Shown here: positions 25,371 to 32,445 of the stretch, piece by piece
How positions within the stretch are numbered: the first letter of the stretch is position 1
Layout of the letters: each line of letters opens with the position of its first letter
Source of the DNA: Streptosporangium saharense
GTDB lineage: Bacteria > Actinomycetota > Actinomycetes > Streptosporangiales > Streptosporangiaceae
Direction of reading: 5' to 3'
DNA length: 64,000 bases
Assembly (NCBI RefSeq): GCF_014203715.1
Contig: NZ_JACHJP010000004.1
Coordinates: forward strand, 1 to 64,000
Position numbers and translations under genes: made by a program
Notes under the pieces: model-generated
The model's input: the letters and a program-made list of their open reading frames with translations, nothing else
The model's database searches: none
What the model was told of the DNA's origin: nothing

Positions 25371-26719
25371 CTTTTCGTACGGCGCCGCAGCGCGCCGATG
25401 GCCAGGGTGACCAGGCCGGAGACCAGGAAGGCACCGACGGCGGCGCTCATCCAGGGCTGCGGGACGAACCCGACAGCCTGCCTGGCGCCGTCCCAGACCG
25501 CCGCCCACCAGGAGACCTGCGAGGGCGCCGCGAGCATCCACCAGGTGACGAAGCCGAGCGCCCACGGCAGGACCATGACCAGACGGGAGGGCGCGTTCTC
25601 TGAGATGTCCCAGTTCCTGCCCCTGCCCAGCAGGAAGTAGTCGACGGCCAGCACGCCGAACATCGGCACGAACACCGCGCCGATGATGCTGAGGAAGGCG
25701 CCGTAGGAGTTGACGTCCACGACCAGGGCGATGCCCGTGGTCAGCACGCCGACGGCCACCGAGAAGACACGGCGGTCGATCCTCGGCATCAGGTTCTGCA
25801 AAGACATCGCGGTCGAGTAGACGTTCGCGAACGACTGGTCGGTCTCGCGCAGCACGAGGATTCCGAAGAACAGCGCGCCCAGCGGGGCCGCGACGAACGG
25901 TCCGAACACCGCGGTCGGGTCGCCCGCGACCACGCCGTGCCCGGCGAGCGCGACCGCGTAGACGCCGACGGCCAGACAGGCGACCTGGGCGATGGTGTAG
26001 CCGCCGACGATGCCGGTGAAGGCGGCCCGGCTCGACCGCGAGTGCCTGGCGTAGTCCGCCGCGACCGGCACCCAGGAGACCGAGAGGGCGACCACGAAGT
26101 CGACAGCGGCGGCGAAGGAGTCCCAGGAACCGCCGCTCTGCGCGGGGGTCTCACGCAGGAAGACCACCGCGAACCAGACGACGGAGACGACCACGCCGAT
26201 CGTGACGAAGCGCCTGAGCAGCCGGATGGCTCCCAGCGGGTAGATGGTCAGCGCCGTCGTCAGCACCCCCGCCGCGATTGCCCAGACCGCGTAGGGGACC
26301 GAGGGCCCGAAGATCGCCTGGGCGCCCATCGCGACGACCCACAGCTCGAACGCTCCCCAGCCGATCATCTGGATGACGTTGAGCACGGTCGGGACGTAGG
26401 ACAGCCGCACCCCGAACAGGCCGCGCAGCAGCACCATCGCGGGCTGCCCCGTCTGCACTCCCGGCACCGCGGCCAGACCGACCATCGCGGTGCCGATGAG
26501 GCTGCCGACCAGGGCCGCGAGCAGCGCGGCGCCGAGCGTGAGCGGGTTGTCGTCACCCAACGGGTTGATCAGGAAGAGCGCGAAGGAGAAGCCGAGCAGG
26601 CTGACGCCCAGGTTGGCCCAGAACGCTCCCTGGTCGAGCGTGCCGAGGGTCTTCGGAGGTGCCTGGTCGAGGGTGAGGGGGGCCTCGGCATGCTTGGAAT
26701 TGATGACGTCAGACGTCAT
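25367..26719 (-). CDS. cytX: NCS1-family HMP/thiamine-precursor permease (CytX-like), TPP-riboswitch controlled
   Basis: A 450-residue NCS1 (purine-cytosine permease) transporter with about twelve membrane helices. The N-terminus LDQGAFWANLGVSLLGFSFALF is the NCS1 signature region, and VQTGQPAMVLLRGLFG and MIGWGAFELWV are conserved helices. On its own it could carry cytosine or another base. A TPP riboswitch lies directly before its ATG, and that combination marks CytX, a proposed importer of the thiamine pyrimidine HMP. The riboswitch ends a few bases before the start, so control is probably by hiding the ribosome-binding site. The 3' end meets ogt convergently. Confidence 0.9.
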   Translation of the reverse strand: MTSDVINSKHAEAPLTLDQAPPKTLGTLDQGAFWANLGVSLLGFSFALFLINPLGDDNPLTLGAALLAALVGSLIGTAMVGLAAVPGVQTGQPAMVLLRGLFGVRLSYVPTVLNVIQMIGWGAFELWVVAMGAQAIFGPSVPYAVWAIAAGVLTTALTIYPLGAIRLLRRFVTIGVVVSVVWFAVVFLRETPAQSGGSWDSFAAAVDFVVALSVSWVPVAADYARHSRSSRAAFTGIVGGYTIAQVACLAVGVYAVALAGHGVVAGDPTAVFGPFVAAPLGALFFGILVLRETDQSFANVYSTAMSLQNLMPRIDRRVFSVAVGVLTTGIALVVDVNSYGAFLSIIGAVFVPMFGVLAVDYFLLGRGRNWDISENAPSRLVMVLPWALGFVTWWMLAAPSQVSWWAAVWDGARQAVGFVPQPWMSAAVGAFLVSGLVTLAIGALRRRTKS

Positions 26720-26723
26720 GACG

Positions 26724-26812
26724 CTCCCTACGCCGGCATTACCCGGACAGGTTCATGCGGTCGGCGACAGCCGTAGTCGCCCTCTCAGCCTGGTTGCCCC
26801 AAGCTCCCGCGT
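26724..26812 (-). promoter_or_regulatory. TPP riboswitch (THI element)
   Basis: The minus strand contains all conserved blocks in order: a 5' P1 arm GGGAGC, the pyrimidine-sensing GGCTGAGAGGGCG, a variable P3 arm, and the pyrophosphate-binding region. The last of these reads ATGAACCTGTCCGGGTAATG, followed by CCGGCGTAGGGA, which closes P1. It lies directly upstream of the NCS1 permease ATG at 26719. Confidence 0.97.
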
Positions 26813-26880
26813 CTGTTTACGTGCCGAACCGGGATCACCCCAGTTCGCGCCCCAATGATGCACTATTTGTCCGCTCCCGG

Positions 26881-27717
26881 CTACTTCCCTGGTTCGGCTG
26901 GCAGCCGCACGACGGCGACACCGGCCTGGGACTCGCCGAACCCCCAGCCCGCGACGAGGGAGCAGCCGACCGCTTCCAGGAGATCGCTCCACGGCCAGTG
27001 GCCGGTGCCGTAGTAGAAGCCGCCCTCGCTGCGCGCGTCACGCTCGGAGAGGCAGAGCATGCGGAGATGGTCGCGAAGCGCGGGGTGCGTGACCGCGCCC
27101 AGCCTCTCCTCCCAGGGCTCGTCGGCGGACCTGTCGTGGATCGGCACCAGGTGTTCGGGGCCACGCTCGGTGAACGTGGCGGCCCGCATCGCGTCGGTGA
27201 GGGTGCCGTCGGTGGCGACGCGCAGCAGCACGGTCAGCCAGGTGTTCAGTTTCTTGGACGCCTTGTCGGTCAGGTCGACGCCGTGTCGGCCCAGGAGCGG
27301 CCCCAGCTCCGCGCCGCGTACCAGCCCGGCTTCTCCGGCTGGGGAGAAGGTCCGCAGGTCGGCGACGAAGGCGTCGTCGAACGGCCGGGGACCCTTGTGC
27401 CCGTCAGCGCCCCACGGCCCCGTTCCCGCCAGGAGATCGGCGTCGAAGTGGAACAGCGACCCACTCAGGTCGAACCGCCACGTCCAGGGGGAGAAGGGGT
27501 ACTCACCATCCGAATCCGGAAGGAACCTCGGCTTCCGATCCGACAGCGTTTCAGGAGTGGCCCAGGGGTTCGGGAACAGGAACTCGTCGAGGGAGTCCGA
27601 GGCGTAGTAGACCCCGTATCCGGCGGTGGGGTCGGTGACCGGCTTCCCGCCGAGCAGGATGTCGAAGGCACCGGCCAGCGCGGCATCCCACCCGTCGAGG
27701 CCGGTCTCGGGTGTCAC
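26881..27717 (-). CDS. Protein of unknown function downstream of a decayed TPP-riboswitch leader
   Basis: I do not recognise this 278-residue soluble protein. The first 100 residues are aromatic- and Pro-rich (GYGVYYASDSLDEFLFPNP, then WTWRFDLSGSLFHFDADLL). A middle segment, KKLNTWLTVLLRVATDG, looks helical. The tail contains GGFYYGTGHWPWSDLLEAVG and VAGWGFGESQAGVAVVRLP. There is no signal peptide or membrane helix. Codon usage fits the host. Its 5' region carries a shortened copy of the cytX riboswitch leader, so it was probably under thiamine control or arose beside a leader duplication. A link to thiamine metabolism is therefore possible but unproven. Confidence 0.75.
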   Translation of the reverse strand: MTPETGLDGWDAALAGAFDILLGGKPVTDPTAGYGVYYASDSLDEFLFPNPWATPETLSDRKPRFLPDSDGEYPFSPWTWRFDLSGSLFHFDADLLAGTGPWGADGHKGPRPFDDAFVADLRTFSPAGEAGLVRGAELGPLLGRHGVDLTDKASKKLNTWLTVLLRVATDGTLTDAMRAATFTERGPEHLVPIHDRSADEPWEERLGAVTHPALRDHLRMLCLSERDARSEGGFYYGTGHWPWSDLLEAVGCSLVAGWGFGESQAGVAVVRLPAEPGK

Positions 27718-27761
27718 GATGGCGCTCCTTCAGTCGTTTCGGTTCGGCCGTTGGCACGCGT

Positions 27762-27843
27762 CCGGACAGGCGACCCTCTCAGCCCGGTTGGCCTCAGGTT
27801 TCTTACGCGTCGAGCCGGGATCAGCCAGATTCGCGCCCAATGA
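27762..27843 (-). repeat. Degenerate, internally deleted copy of the TPP-riboswitch leader
   Basis: This segment aligns with 26743-26858. The shared blocks are CCGGACAGG, CCCTCTCAGCC (CUGAGAG on the RNA strand), GGTTG, CCGGGATCA and TTCGCGCCCAATGA. Compared with the intact element, about 26 bases covering P3 and the GAA of the GAACCTG block are deleted. The 3' GGTAATGCCGGCG half is absent. It cannot fold as a canonical TPP aptamer. Confidence 0.8.
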
Positions 27844-28062
27844 GGATTAAACCGGTTGCTTCCCGCACGAGAGGGTTGTTTGACTGGCCCCGAGCAGACG
27901 CAGATGAGGGGGGATGTTTCATGCCCGCGGGCACCGAGGACGCCGTCGTGCGCCCTCGATCGGGTCATCATCCCCACCGGAGGCTTCGGCGGGGGTGATC
28001 CCGCGTGGGTCGCGACGGCACGGTCAGCCGATTCGCCACCCATCCCGTCTGGAGTTCCTCCG

Positions 28063-28416
28063 TTGCCACGCCATCGCGCTCGTGTCAGTTCTTTCCGCTG
28101 CGTCAACTGCCGCCTCGACGTGTCCACCGACGCGCCGGGCACCGCGCACCGCAACCACTGCCCCACCTGCCTGTGGTCCAGGCACCTCGACCGCACCCCG
28201 GGTGACAGGGCCGCCGACTGCGCCTCGGGCATGGCGCCGATCGCCATCCACGCGCGCCAGGACGGCGAATGGGCGATCATTCACCGCTGTACGGCATGCG
28301 GCACCCTCGACGCCAACCGCGTCGCCGGTGACGACAACCCCCTGACCCTGATGCGTCTGGCCGTCGCCCCGCTGGCCCGTCCACCCTTCCCCCTGGACTA
28401 CTTCGCCCGGCTCTGA
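28063..28416 (+). CDS. RNHCP-domain protein (zinc-ribbon-like, unknown function)
   Basis: About 117 residues with four CxxC-type pairs: FRCVNCRLDV, then HRNHCPTCLWSRHLD (containing the name-giving RNHCP), and HRCTACGTLDANRVAGDDNP. This is the RNHCP family of small actinobacterial/Firmicute proteins with two probable zinc sites and no known function. No ATG or GTG lies close to the domain. A TTG at 28063, with GGAG eight bases upstream, is my preferred start. The longer open frame to 27856 has atypical composition. Confidence 0.8.
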   Translation: MPRHRARVSSFRCVNCRLDVSTDAPGTAHRNHCPTCLWSRHLDRTPGDRAADCASGMAPIAIHARQDGEWAIIHRCTACGTLDANRVAGDDNPLTLMRLAVAPLARPPFPLDYFARL

Positions 28417-28433
28417 GACGCCCCGCCGTACGG

Positions 28434-29522
28434 TCAGACGTAGTGGAACTCGGGGTGGGGGTGCATCAGGAAGTCATGGTGGGAGATGTTCCAGGCGTAG
28501 GCACCGGCCATGGCGAACTCCACCACCTTCCCGGGTTCCAGGGCGATCGGTACGTTCTCGGCCAGTTGGTCCTTGGGGGTGCATAGCTGGCCGCCGATCG
28601 TGATCGGCTCTCCGGGGACGCCCGGAATAACGGGCTGGCTGTGGCCCTTGGTCGCGGGGGTGCGGATGTGGTGGGTGCCTCCCGCGACGACGGCGAACAG
28701 GCGGCCGTGGACCCGTTTGACGTCGATGACCTGGGTGGCGTACCGCCCGCAGTAGACCGAGACCGACCGGCCAGGCTCGATCCTGAGCGTCTCACCGGAG
28801 CGGCGCAGCCCGGCCAGGCCCTTGCCGTAGGCGGCCCAGTCGAAACGGTCGTCGGGATCGGCGTAGGAGACGGCCATGCCGCCCCCGAGGTTGATCTCGG
28901 TCACGCCCAGGGAGCGGGCGTAGTCGAGGACTTGCTCGTTGAGCTGGAGCATGCGTTCGGCGTCCAGGCCGCTGGCCAGGTGCGCGTGGACGCCGCGAAG
29001 CCGTACCGCACCCTGCTGGTCCAGCAGGTCCAGGCAGACGGCGACGTCGTCGGGGTCCATGCCGAAGGGGGTCGCGCCGCCGCCCATGGCCAGGGCCACG
29101 TCACCGAGTGAGACGGCGAGATTGACCCGGAGCAGGATGTCGGCCTCCCGGCCCGTGGCGATCAGACGGCGCAGTTCACCGGGGCTCTCCACGTGCAGCC
29201 GGGCCACCTTGGCGTCCAGGGCCGCGGCCAGTTCGGCGTCGGTCTTGCCGGGTCCGCCGAAGGCGATCGGGACCTCGGGAAGCACCCCGAGCACGTGCGC
29301 GAGCTCACCGCCCGAGGCGACCTCGACGCCGTCCACGTGCCGGGCCAGCACCCGCAACAGTTCGGGGTCGGGATTGGCCTTGGCCGCGTAGTACAGCTCG
29401 ACGTCGCCCAACGCGTCGCGGACGGCCGCCGCGTGCTCGTCCAGCGCGGCCAGGTCGTAGACGAAGGCGGGCAGCCTCCCGGCCTCCGCGAGTTCGTGAG
29501 CCCGTATGGTCGCTGCGTCCAT
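28434..29522 (-). CDS. PLP-dependent fold-type III decarboxylase (diaminopimelate/ornithine decarboxylase-like)
   Basis: A 362-residue alanine-racemase-fold decarboxylase. The PLP-binding Lys48 is in YYAAKANPDPELL. The phosphate-binding Gly-rich loop is in EINLGGGMAVSY, with EPGRSVSVY next. The C-terminal active-site Cys is in GQLCTPKDQLAENV. It is shorter than LysA (about 420 residues) and ends in an unusual His-rich tail, SHHDFLMHPHPEFHYV. It is closer to the decarboxylases used in siderophore or other specialised pathways, and the substrate is unknown. The ATG at 29522 has GGAG five bases upstream. The frame also runs on through the CRISPR repeats, but that part is not coding. Confidence 0.88.
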   Translation of the reverse strand: MDAATIRAHELAEAGRLPAFVYDLAALDEHAAAVRDALGDVELYYAAKANPDPELLRVLARHVDGVEVASGGELAHVLGVLPEVPIAFGGPGKTDAELAAALDAKVARLHVESPGELRRLIATGREADILLRVNLAVSLGDVALAMGGGATPFGMDPDDVAVCLDLLDQQGAVRLRGVHAHLASGLDAERMLQLNEQVLDYARSLGVTEINLGGGMAVSYADPDDRFDWAAYGKGLAGLRRSGETLRIEPGRSVSVYCGRYATQVIDVKRVHGRLFAVVAGGTHHIRTPATKGHSQPVIPGVPGEPITIGGQLCTPKDQLAENVPIALEPGKVVEFAMAGAYAWNISHHDFLMHPHPEFHYV

Positions 29523-29629
29523 GGGATCTCCGATCGGCCCGGCGGCGGTGACGTTGTTGATCAAATCGTAGAAGATCTTCCACCGCCCGGCCGGACACTC
29601 GGCGCGACAGCCGTACGACCAATCGGCAC

Positions 29630-29719
29630 GGAACCATCCCCGCACGCGCGGGGAGCACCCCTCGTGGCCACGACGCAGCGTCCGGCGTGGGGGACCATCC
29701 CCGCACGCGCGGGGAGCAC
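29630..29719 (-). CRISPR. Minimal type I-E CRISPR array: two repeats, one spacer
   Basis: Two 29-base repeats (29630-29658 and 29691-29719) differ at one position and are separated by a 32-base spacer (29659-29690), giving the 61-base period of type I-E. The repeat contains the hairpin CCCCGCACGCGCGGGG, and on the minus strand begins GTGCTCCCC and ends ATGGTCCC, the actinobacterial type I-E consensus. The substituted copy (ATGGTTCC) is the left one, which would be leader-distal if transcription is on the minus strand. No cas gene is in the window. Confidence 0.85.
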
Positions 29720-29990
29720 CCTCGGTGACCTGCGGATCCATCAGCGAATGTGGCCCAAAATCATCACTTTCATTGACTTGGGCATTTCAGACATACCCCT
29801 GACAGGGCGATGAGAGAGCCGGAAGGCCGCAAGCGCAGGGAGTTGGGGGGCGCGGGGGGTGCGGGCCCGCGCCGGGGAGGTCGCGCTGGTGGTCACCTGA
29901 GAGGTCCTGAGGATGCTCGGTGACGGCGCGTTCGGAGGGGATGAAAGGGCCGGTTCAGCGCGGCCGTCGCTGTGTGTACGACGTGAGGGG
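29720..29990. other. Non-coding stretch to the right of the CRISPR repeats
   Basis: No gene. The first 90 bases are AT-richer (for example CCCAAAATCATCACTTTCATT) than the rest and would be on the leader side of the array if it reads on the minus strand. The remainder is G-rich with no feature I recognise. Confidence 0.4.
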
Positions 29991-30314
29991 TCAGGCCACG
30001 AACGGGGTGGCGCCGCTCTCGCTGACCATGGGGCGGCCCGCGAAGTTCCAGGACTGCATGCCGCCGCCGACGTTGATCGCCTCCCGGCCGATGCGGTTGA
30101 GCCAGGCGGCGGCGTGCGCCGAGCGGCCGCCGACCCTGCACACCACGTAGACGGGCGCGTCCTGCGGAACCTCCTCGACCCGGGCCTGCAGCTCGCCAAG
30201 CGGGATGTGGACGGCCGTCGGGGCGTGCCCCGCCTGCCACTCGTCGAGCTCACGCACGTCAAGCAGGAACGCGTCGTCCGGCACGGCCTGCGCTTCGATC
30301 TCAGGAACACTCAT
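29991..30314 (-). CDS. Single-domain rhodanese-like protein
   Basis: A 107-residue rhodanese fold. It has FLLDVRELDEWQAGHAPTAV, HIPLGEL and the active-site loop VVCRVGGRSAHAA with the persulfide-carrying Cys (about residue 63). NVGGGMQSW follows. The loop is six residues long, typical of sulfurtransferases rather than Cdc25-like phosphatases. It probably moves sulfane sulfur in the cytoplasm, with the acceptor unknown. The start is the ATG at 30314. An upstream extension of the frame lacks rhodanese homology. Confidence 0.92.
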   Translation of the reverse strand: MSVPEIEAQAVPDDAFLLDVRELDEWQAGHAPTAVHIPLGELQARVEEVPQDAPVYVVCRVGGRSAHAAAWLNRIGREAINVGGGMQSWNFAGRPMVSESGATPFVA

Positions 30315-30426
30315 GCACCCATTGTTCCAAGTCCGCCGACCGATGTGGCGCAAAGTGCCCCAGCAGCCCCCGACTCGTCCACAAGCGGCCACCATTCGAC
30401 TCCGCAGAGCAACCTTTGACGAAATG

Positions 30427-30473
30427 GACAACCTGGTTTACCTTCTACCCAAGAAAAGACAACCTGGTTTACC
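30427..30473 (+). promoter_or_regulatory. Tandem 16-base operator-like repeats upstream of the cupin gene
   Basis: GACAACCTGGTTTACC occurs twice, exactly, at 30427-30442 and 30458-30473. The 31-base spacing equals three helical turns. Each copy contains the palindrome AACCTGGTT. The second copy ends 12 bases before the ATG at 30486, so a bound repressor would block initiation. Confidence 0.7.
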
Positions 30474-30485
30474 AATGGAGGAACC

Positions 30486-30860
30486 ATGACCGTCGCGAAC
30501 CTGGCGGACGCCCCCGTCTTCGCCAACGGCGACACCACCACGCGCTCGCTGGCCGTACCCTCACGAGGCTCGTCCGAGCTCGCCGTCTGGGCCTTCGACA
30601 TGAGCCCCGGCGCCTCGGGGCCCGAGCACACCGTCGATCGCGAGGAGGTGTTCGTCGTCACCTCGGGGCGGGTTGTGGCCGTCCTCGGCGGCGTCGAGCA
30701 CGTGGCCGGGGAGGGGGACGCGCTGATCGTCTCCCCGAACACCCCGTTCGCGCTGCGCAACCCCTCCCAGACCGAGCGGGCCACCGGCACCGTCTGCACC
30801 TCGGCCGGGATCACCGCCTCCCTCGGCGGGAAGACCATCCTGCCCCCGTGGGCCCAGTGA
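30486..30860 (+). CDS. Cupin-domain protein
   Basis: A 124-residue single cupin barrel. The first cupin motif is degenerate, SGPEHTVDREEVFVVTSGRV (GxxHxHxxxxE in the family, here with only one His). The second is GEGDALIVSPNTPFALRNP, which lacks the usual His. Metal binding is therefore doubtful and it may be a ligand-binding rather than enzymatic cupin. GGAGG lies six bases before the ATG. Two identical operator-like repeats precede it, indicating tight specific control by an unlinked regulator. The stop abuts the convergent glycosylase gene with no spacer. Confidence 0.85.
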   Translation: MTVANLADAPVFANGDTTTRSLAVPSRGSSELAVWAFDMSPGASGPEHTVDREEVFVVTSGRVVAVLGGVEHVAGEGDALIVSPNTPFALRNPSQTERATGTVCTSAGITASLGGKTILPPWAQ

Positions 30861-31742
30861 TCACTTGAGCAGGCGTGACATGCGGCGGTCGGCCAGCGGC
30901 TTGCCGCCCGTCTGACAGGTCGGGCAGTACTGCAGGGAGGAGTCGGCGAAGGAGACCTCCCTGATCGTGTCTCCGCACTCCGCACAGGGCTCGCCGGTCC
31001 TGCCGTGCACCCGGAGGCCGGACTTCTTCTCGGCCTTGAGGTCCTTGGCCGCCAGCCCACGGGCCCGGTCGAGCGCGGTGCGCAGGGTCGTGACGATGGC
31101 CTCGTGGAGGGCGGTGACCTGCTCGTCCGTCAGGCTTCCCGCGACCTTGAAGGGAGAGGTCCGCGCCGCGTGCAGGACCTCGTCCGAATAGGCGTTGCCG
31201 ATGCCCGCGATCACCTTCTGGTCGCGGAGCAGCCCCTTGATCTGGGCGCGGCTGCCGTTCAGGATGCCGCCGAGGACCTCGGCGGTGAAGCCGTCGGACA
31301 GCGGGTCGGGGCCGAGCGCGGCGATCCCCGGCACCTCACCGGGGTCGCGCACGACGTAGACGGCCAGCCGCTTCTGCGTGCCCGCCTCGGTCAGCTCGAA
31401 GCCCGGCTCCTGCTCCCCCGTCTCGTACGGCGCCAGCCGTACCCGCAGCGCCAGGGGGCCCTTGCCCGGCCTGACCGCCCTGGCACGGGAGAGGTCGTCA
31501 TGCCAGCGCAACCAGCCCGCGCGGGCCAGATGCGTGACGAGGTGGAGCCCGTCGCAGTCGAGGTCGATGAACTTGCCGTGCCTGGTCACCCCGGTCACCG
31601 TGCGCCCGGCCAGGGCGGTGACCGGAGGATCGACGGTCTTCAGCGCCTGGAAGCCGTAGACCTCGACGGCCCCGACCTTCCTGCCGACCGCGTGCCCGCG
31701 CAGGAACTCAGCGAGCGACTCCACCTCGGGAAGCTCTGGCAT
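30861..31742 (-). CDS. Fpg/Nei-family DNA glycosylase/AP lyase
   Basis: Base-excision repair enzyme of 293 residues. The N-terminus PELPEVE supplies the catalytic Pro2 and Glu3. A Lys in VTRHGKFIDLD corresponds to the conserved beta-hairpin Lys. The helix-two-turn-helix contains IAGIGNAYSDEVLHAA. The C-terminal zinc finger has CAECGDTIREV and YCPTCQTGG. All key residues are present. Whether it prefers oxidised purines (Fpg) or pyrimidines (Nei) cannot be told from motifs alone, and actinomycetes usually carry several paralogues. Confidence 0.93.
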   Translation of the reverse strand: MPELPEVESLAEFLRGHAVGRKVGAVEVYGFQALKTVDPPVTALAGRTVTGVTRHGKFIDLDCDGLHLVTHLARAGWLRWHDDLSRARAVRPGKGPLALRVRLAPYETGEQEPGFELTEAGTQKRLAVYVVRDPGEVPGIAALGPDPLSDGFTAEVLGGILNGSRAQIKGLLRDQKVIAGIGNAYSDEVLHAARTSPFKVAGSLTDEQVTALHEAIVTTLRTALDRARGLAAKDLKAEKKSGLRVHGRTGEPCAECGDTIREVSFADSSLQYCPTCQTGGKPLADRRMSRLLK

Positions 31743-31756
31743 GCCCCCAGGCTAAT

Positions 31757-32362
31757 TCACAACACATCCCAGAAGGCGATCTCGTGGCGCATGCCCTCGG
31801 TGAAGAAGCGCGCTGCCCTTGCGGGGTCGGTGACGGTCTCGTCGATCATCGTGGCGACGCGTCCGGCGAGTTCGGCAAAGCCGGGGTCGGCGTAGGTGTC
31901 GATCCAGGGCCGGTAGCGGGACTCGGCGGGGGCGTCGGCCGCCAAGGCCTTGCCGAGCGTCGAGTAGCCCCACATGCAGGGGTAGAGCGCGGCCAGCCCG
32001 TCGGCGTAGTCGGCGGCCGACTCCAGCAGGAACGTGGTGTAGGCCGCGCAGGCCGGTCCCTTCTTCACCCCGCCCAGGTCGGCGCCGAAGCCCGCCGACA
32101 GCGAGCGGTGCAGGTCCAGCTCCTCGTGGAGGGTGGCGTGGGCCAGATCGACCAGGACGCCCAGGTGGTCGTCGGGGGCCTGCCAGGCCAGCCGGGAGAA
32201 GACCCGCACGTAGTCGAGCAGGAACAGGTAGTCCTGTTCGAGCCACGACCGGAACACCGGTTCCGGCAGGTCTCCCCTGGCGATCCCCACCACCGTCGGA
32301 TGGGCGAGCTGGACGTCCACGAGAGGACGGCCAATGGCGTGCAGTTCCTCGGAAACGCTCAT
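31757..32362 (-). CDS. tenA: TenA-family aminopyrimidine aminohydrolase (thiaminase II)
   Basis: TenA hydrolyses aminopyrimidine products of thiamine breakdown to HMP for thiamine salvage. The 201-residue all-helical protein keeps the catalytic residues at near-canonical positions: Asp44 in LEQDYLFLLDY, Cys129 in AALYPCMWGYS, and Glu193 in GMRHEIAFWD. Length is normal. It starts at the ATG at 32362, since the upstream frame extension lacks homology. It lies 5 kb from the TPP-controlled permease, so the region holds two thiamine-salvage genes, but there is no riboswitch directly before tenA. Confidence 0.92.
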   Translation of the reverse strand: MSVSEELHAIGRPLVDVQLAHPTVVGIARGDLPEPVFRSWLEQDYLFLLDYVRVFSRLAWQAPDDHLGVLVDLAHATLHEELDLHRSLSAGFGADLGGVKKGPACAAYTTFLLESAADYADGLAALYPCMWGYSTLGKALAADAPAESRYRPWIDTYADPGFAELAGRVATMIDETVTDPARAARFFTEGMRHEIAFWDVL

Positions 32363-32445
32363 AAGTCGAGCATTATCGCAGTTCACCCCATCTCGCCTGG
32401 TACGGCCCCGCAGCATGAAAACCTGCGCGGCATAGGATTTTGGGC

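Noticed and set aside
26755-27843. A 362-codon plus-strand frame spanning the riboswitch region
   Set aside because: It is antisense to both riboswitch copies and the unknown minus-strand gene. The repeated C-terminal sequence simply reflects the duplicated leader.
29523-29741. Reading of the PLP decarboxylase through the CRISPR repeats
   Set aside because: The repeats translate to generic CSPRVRGW-like peptide. A good ribosome-binding site and ATG at 29522 start the real protein.
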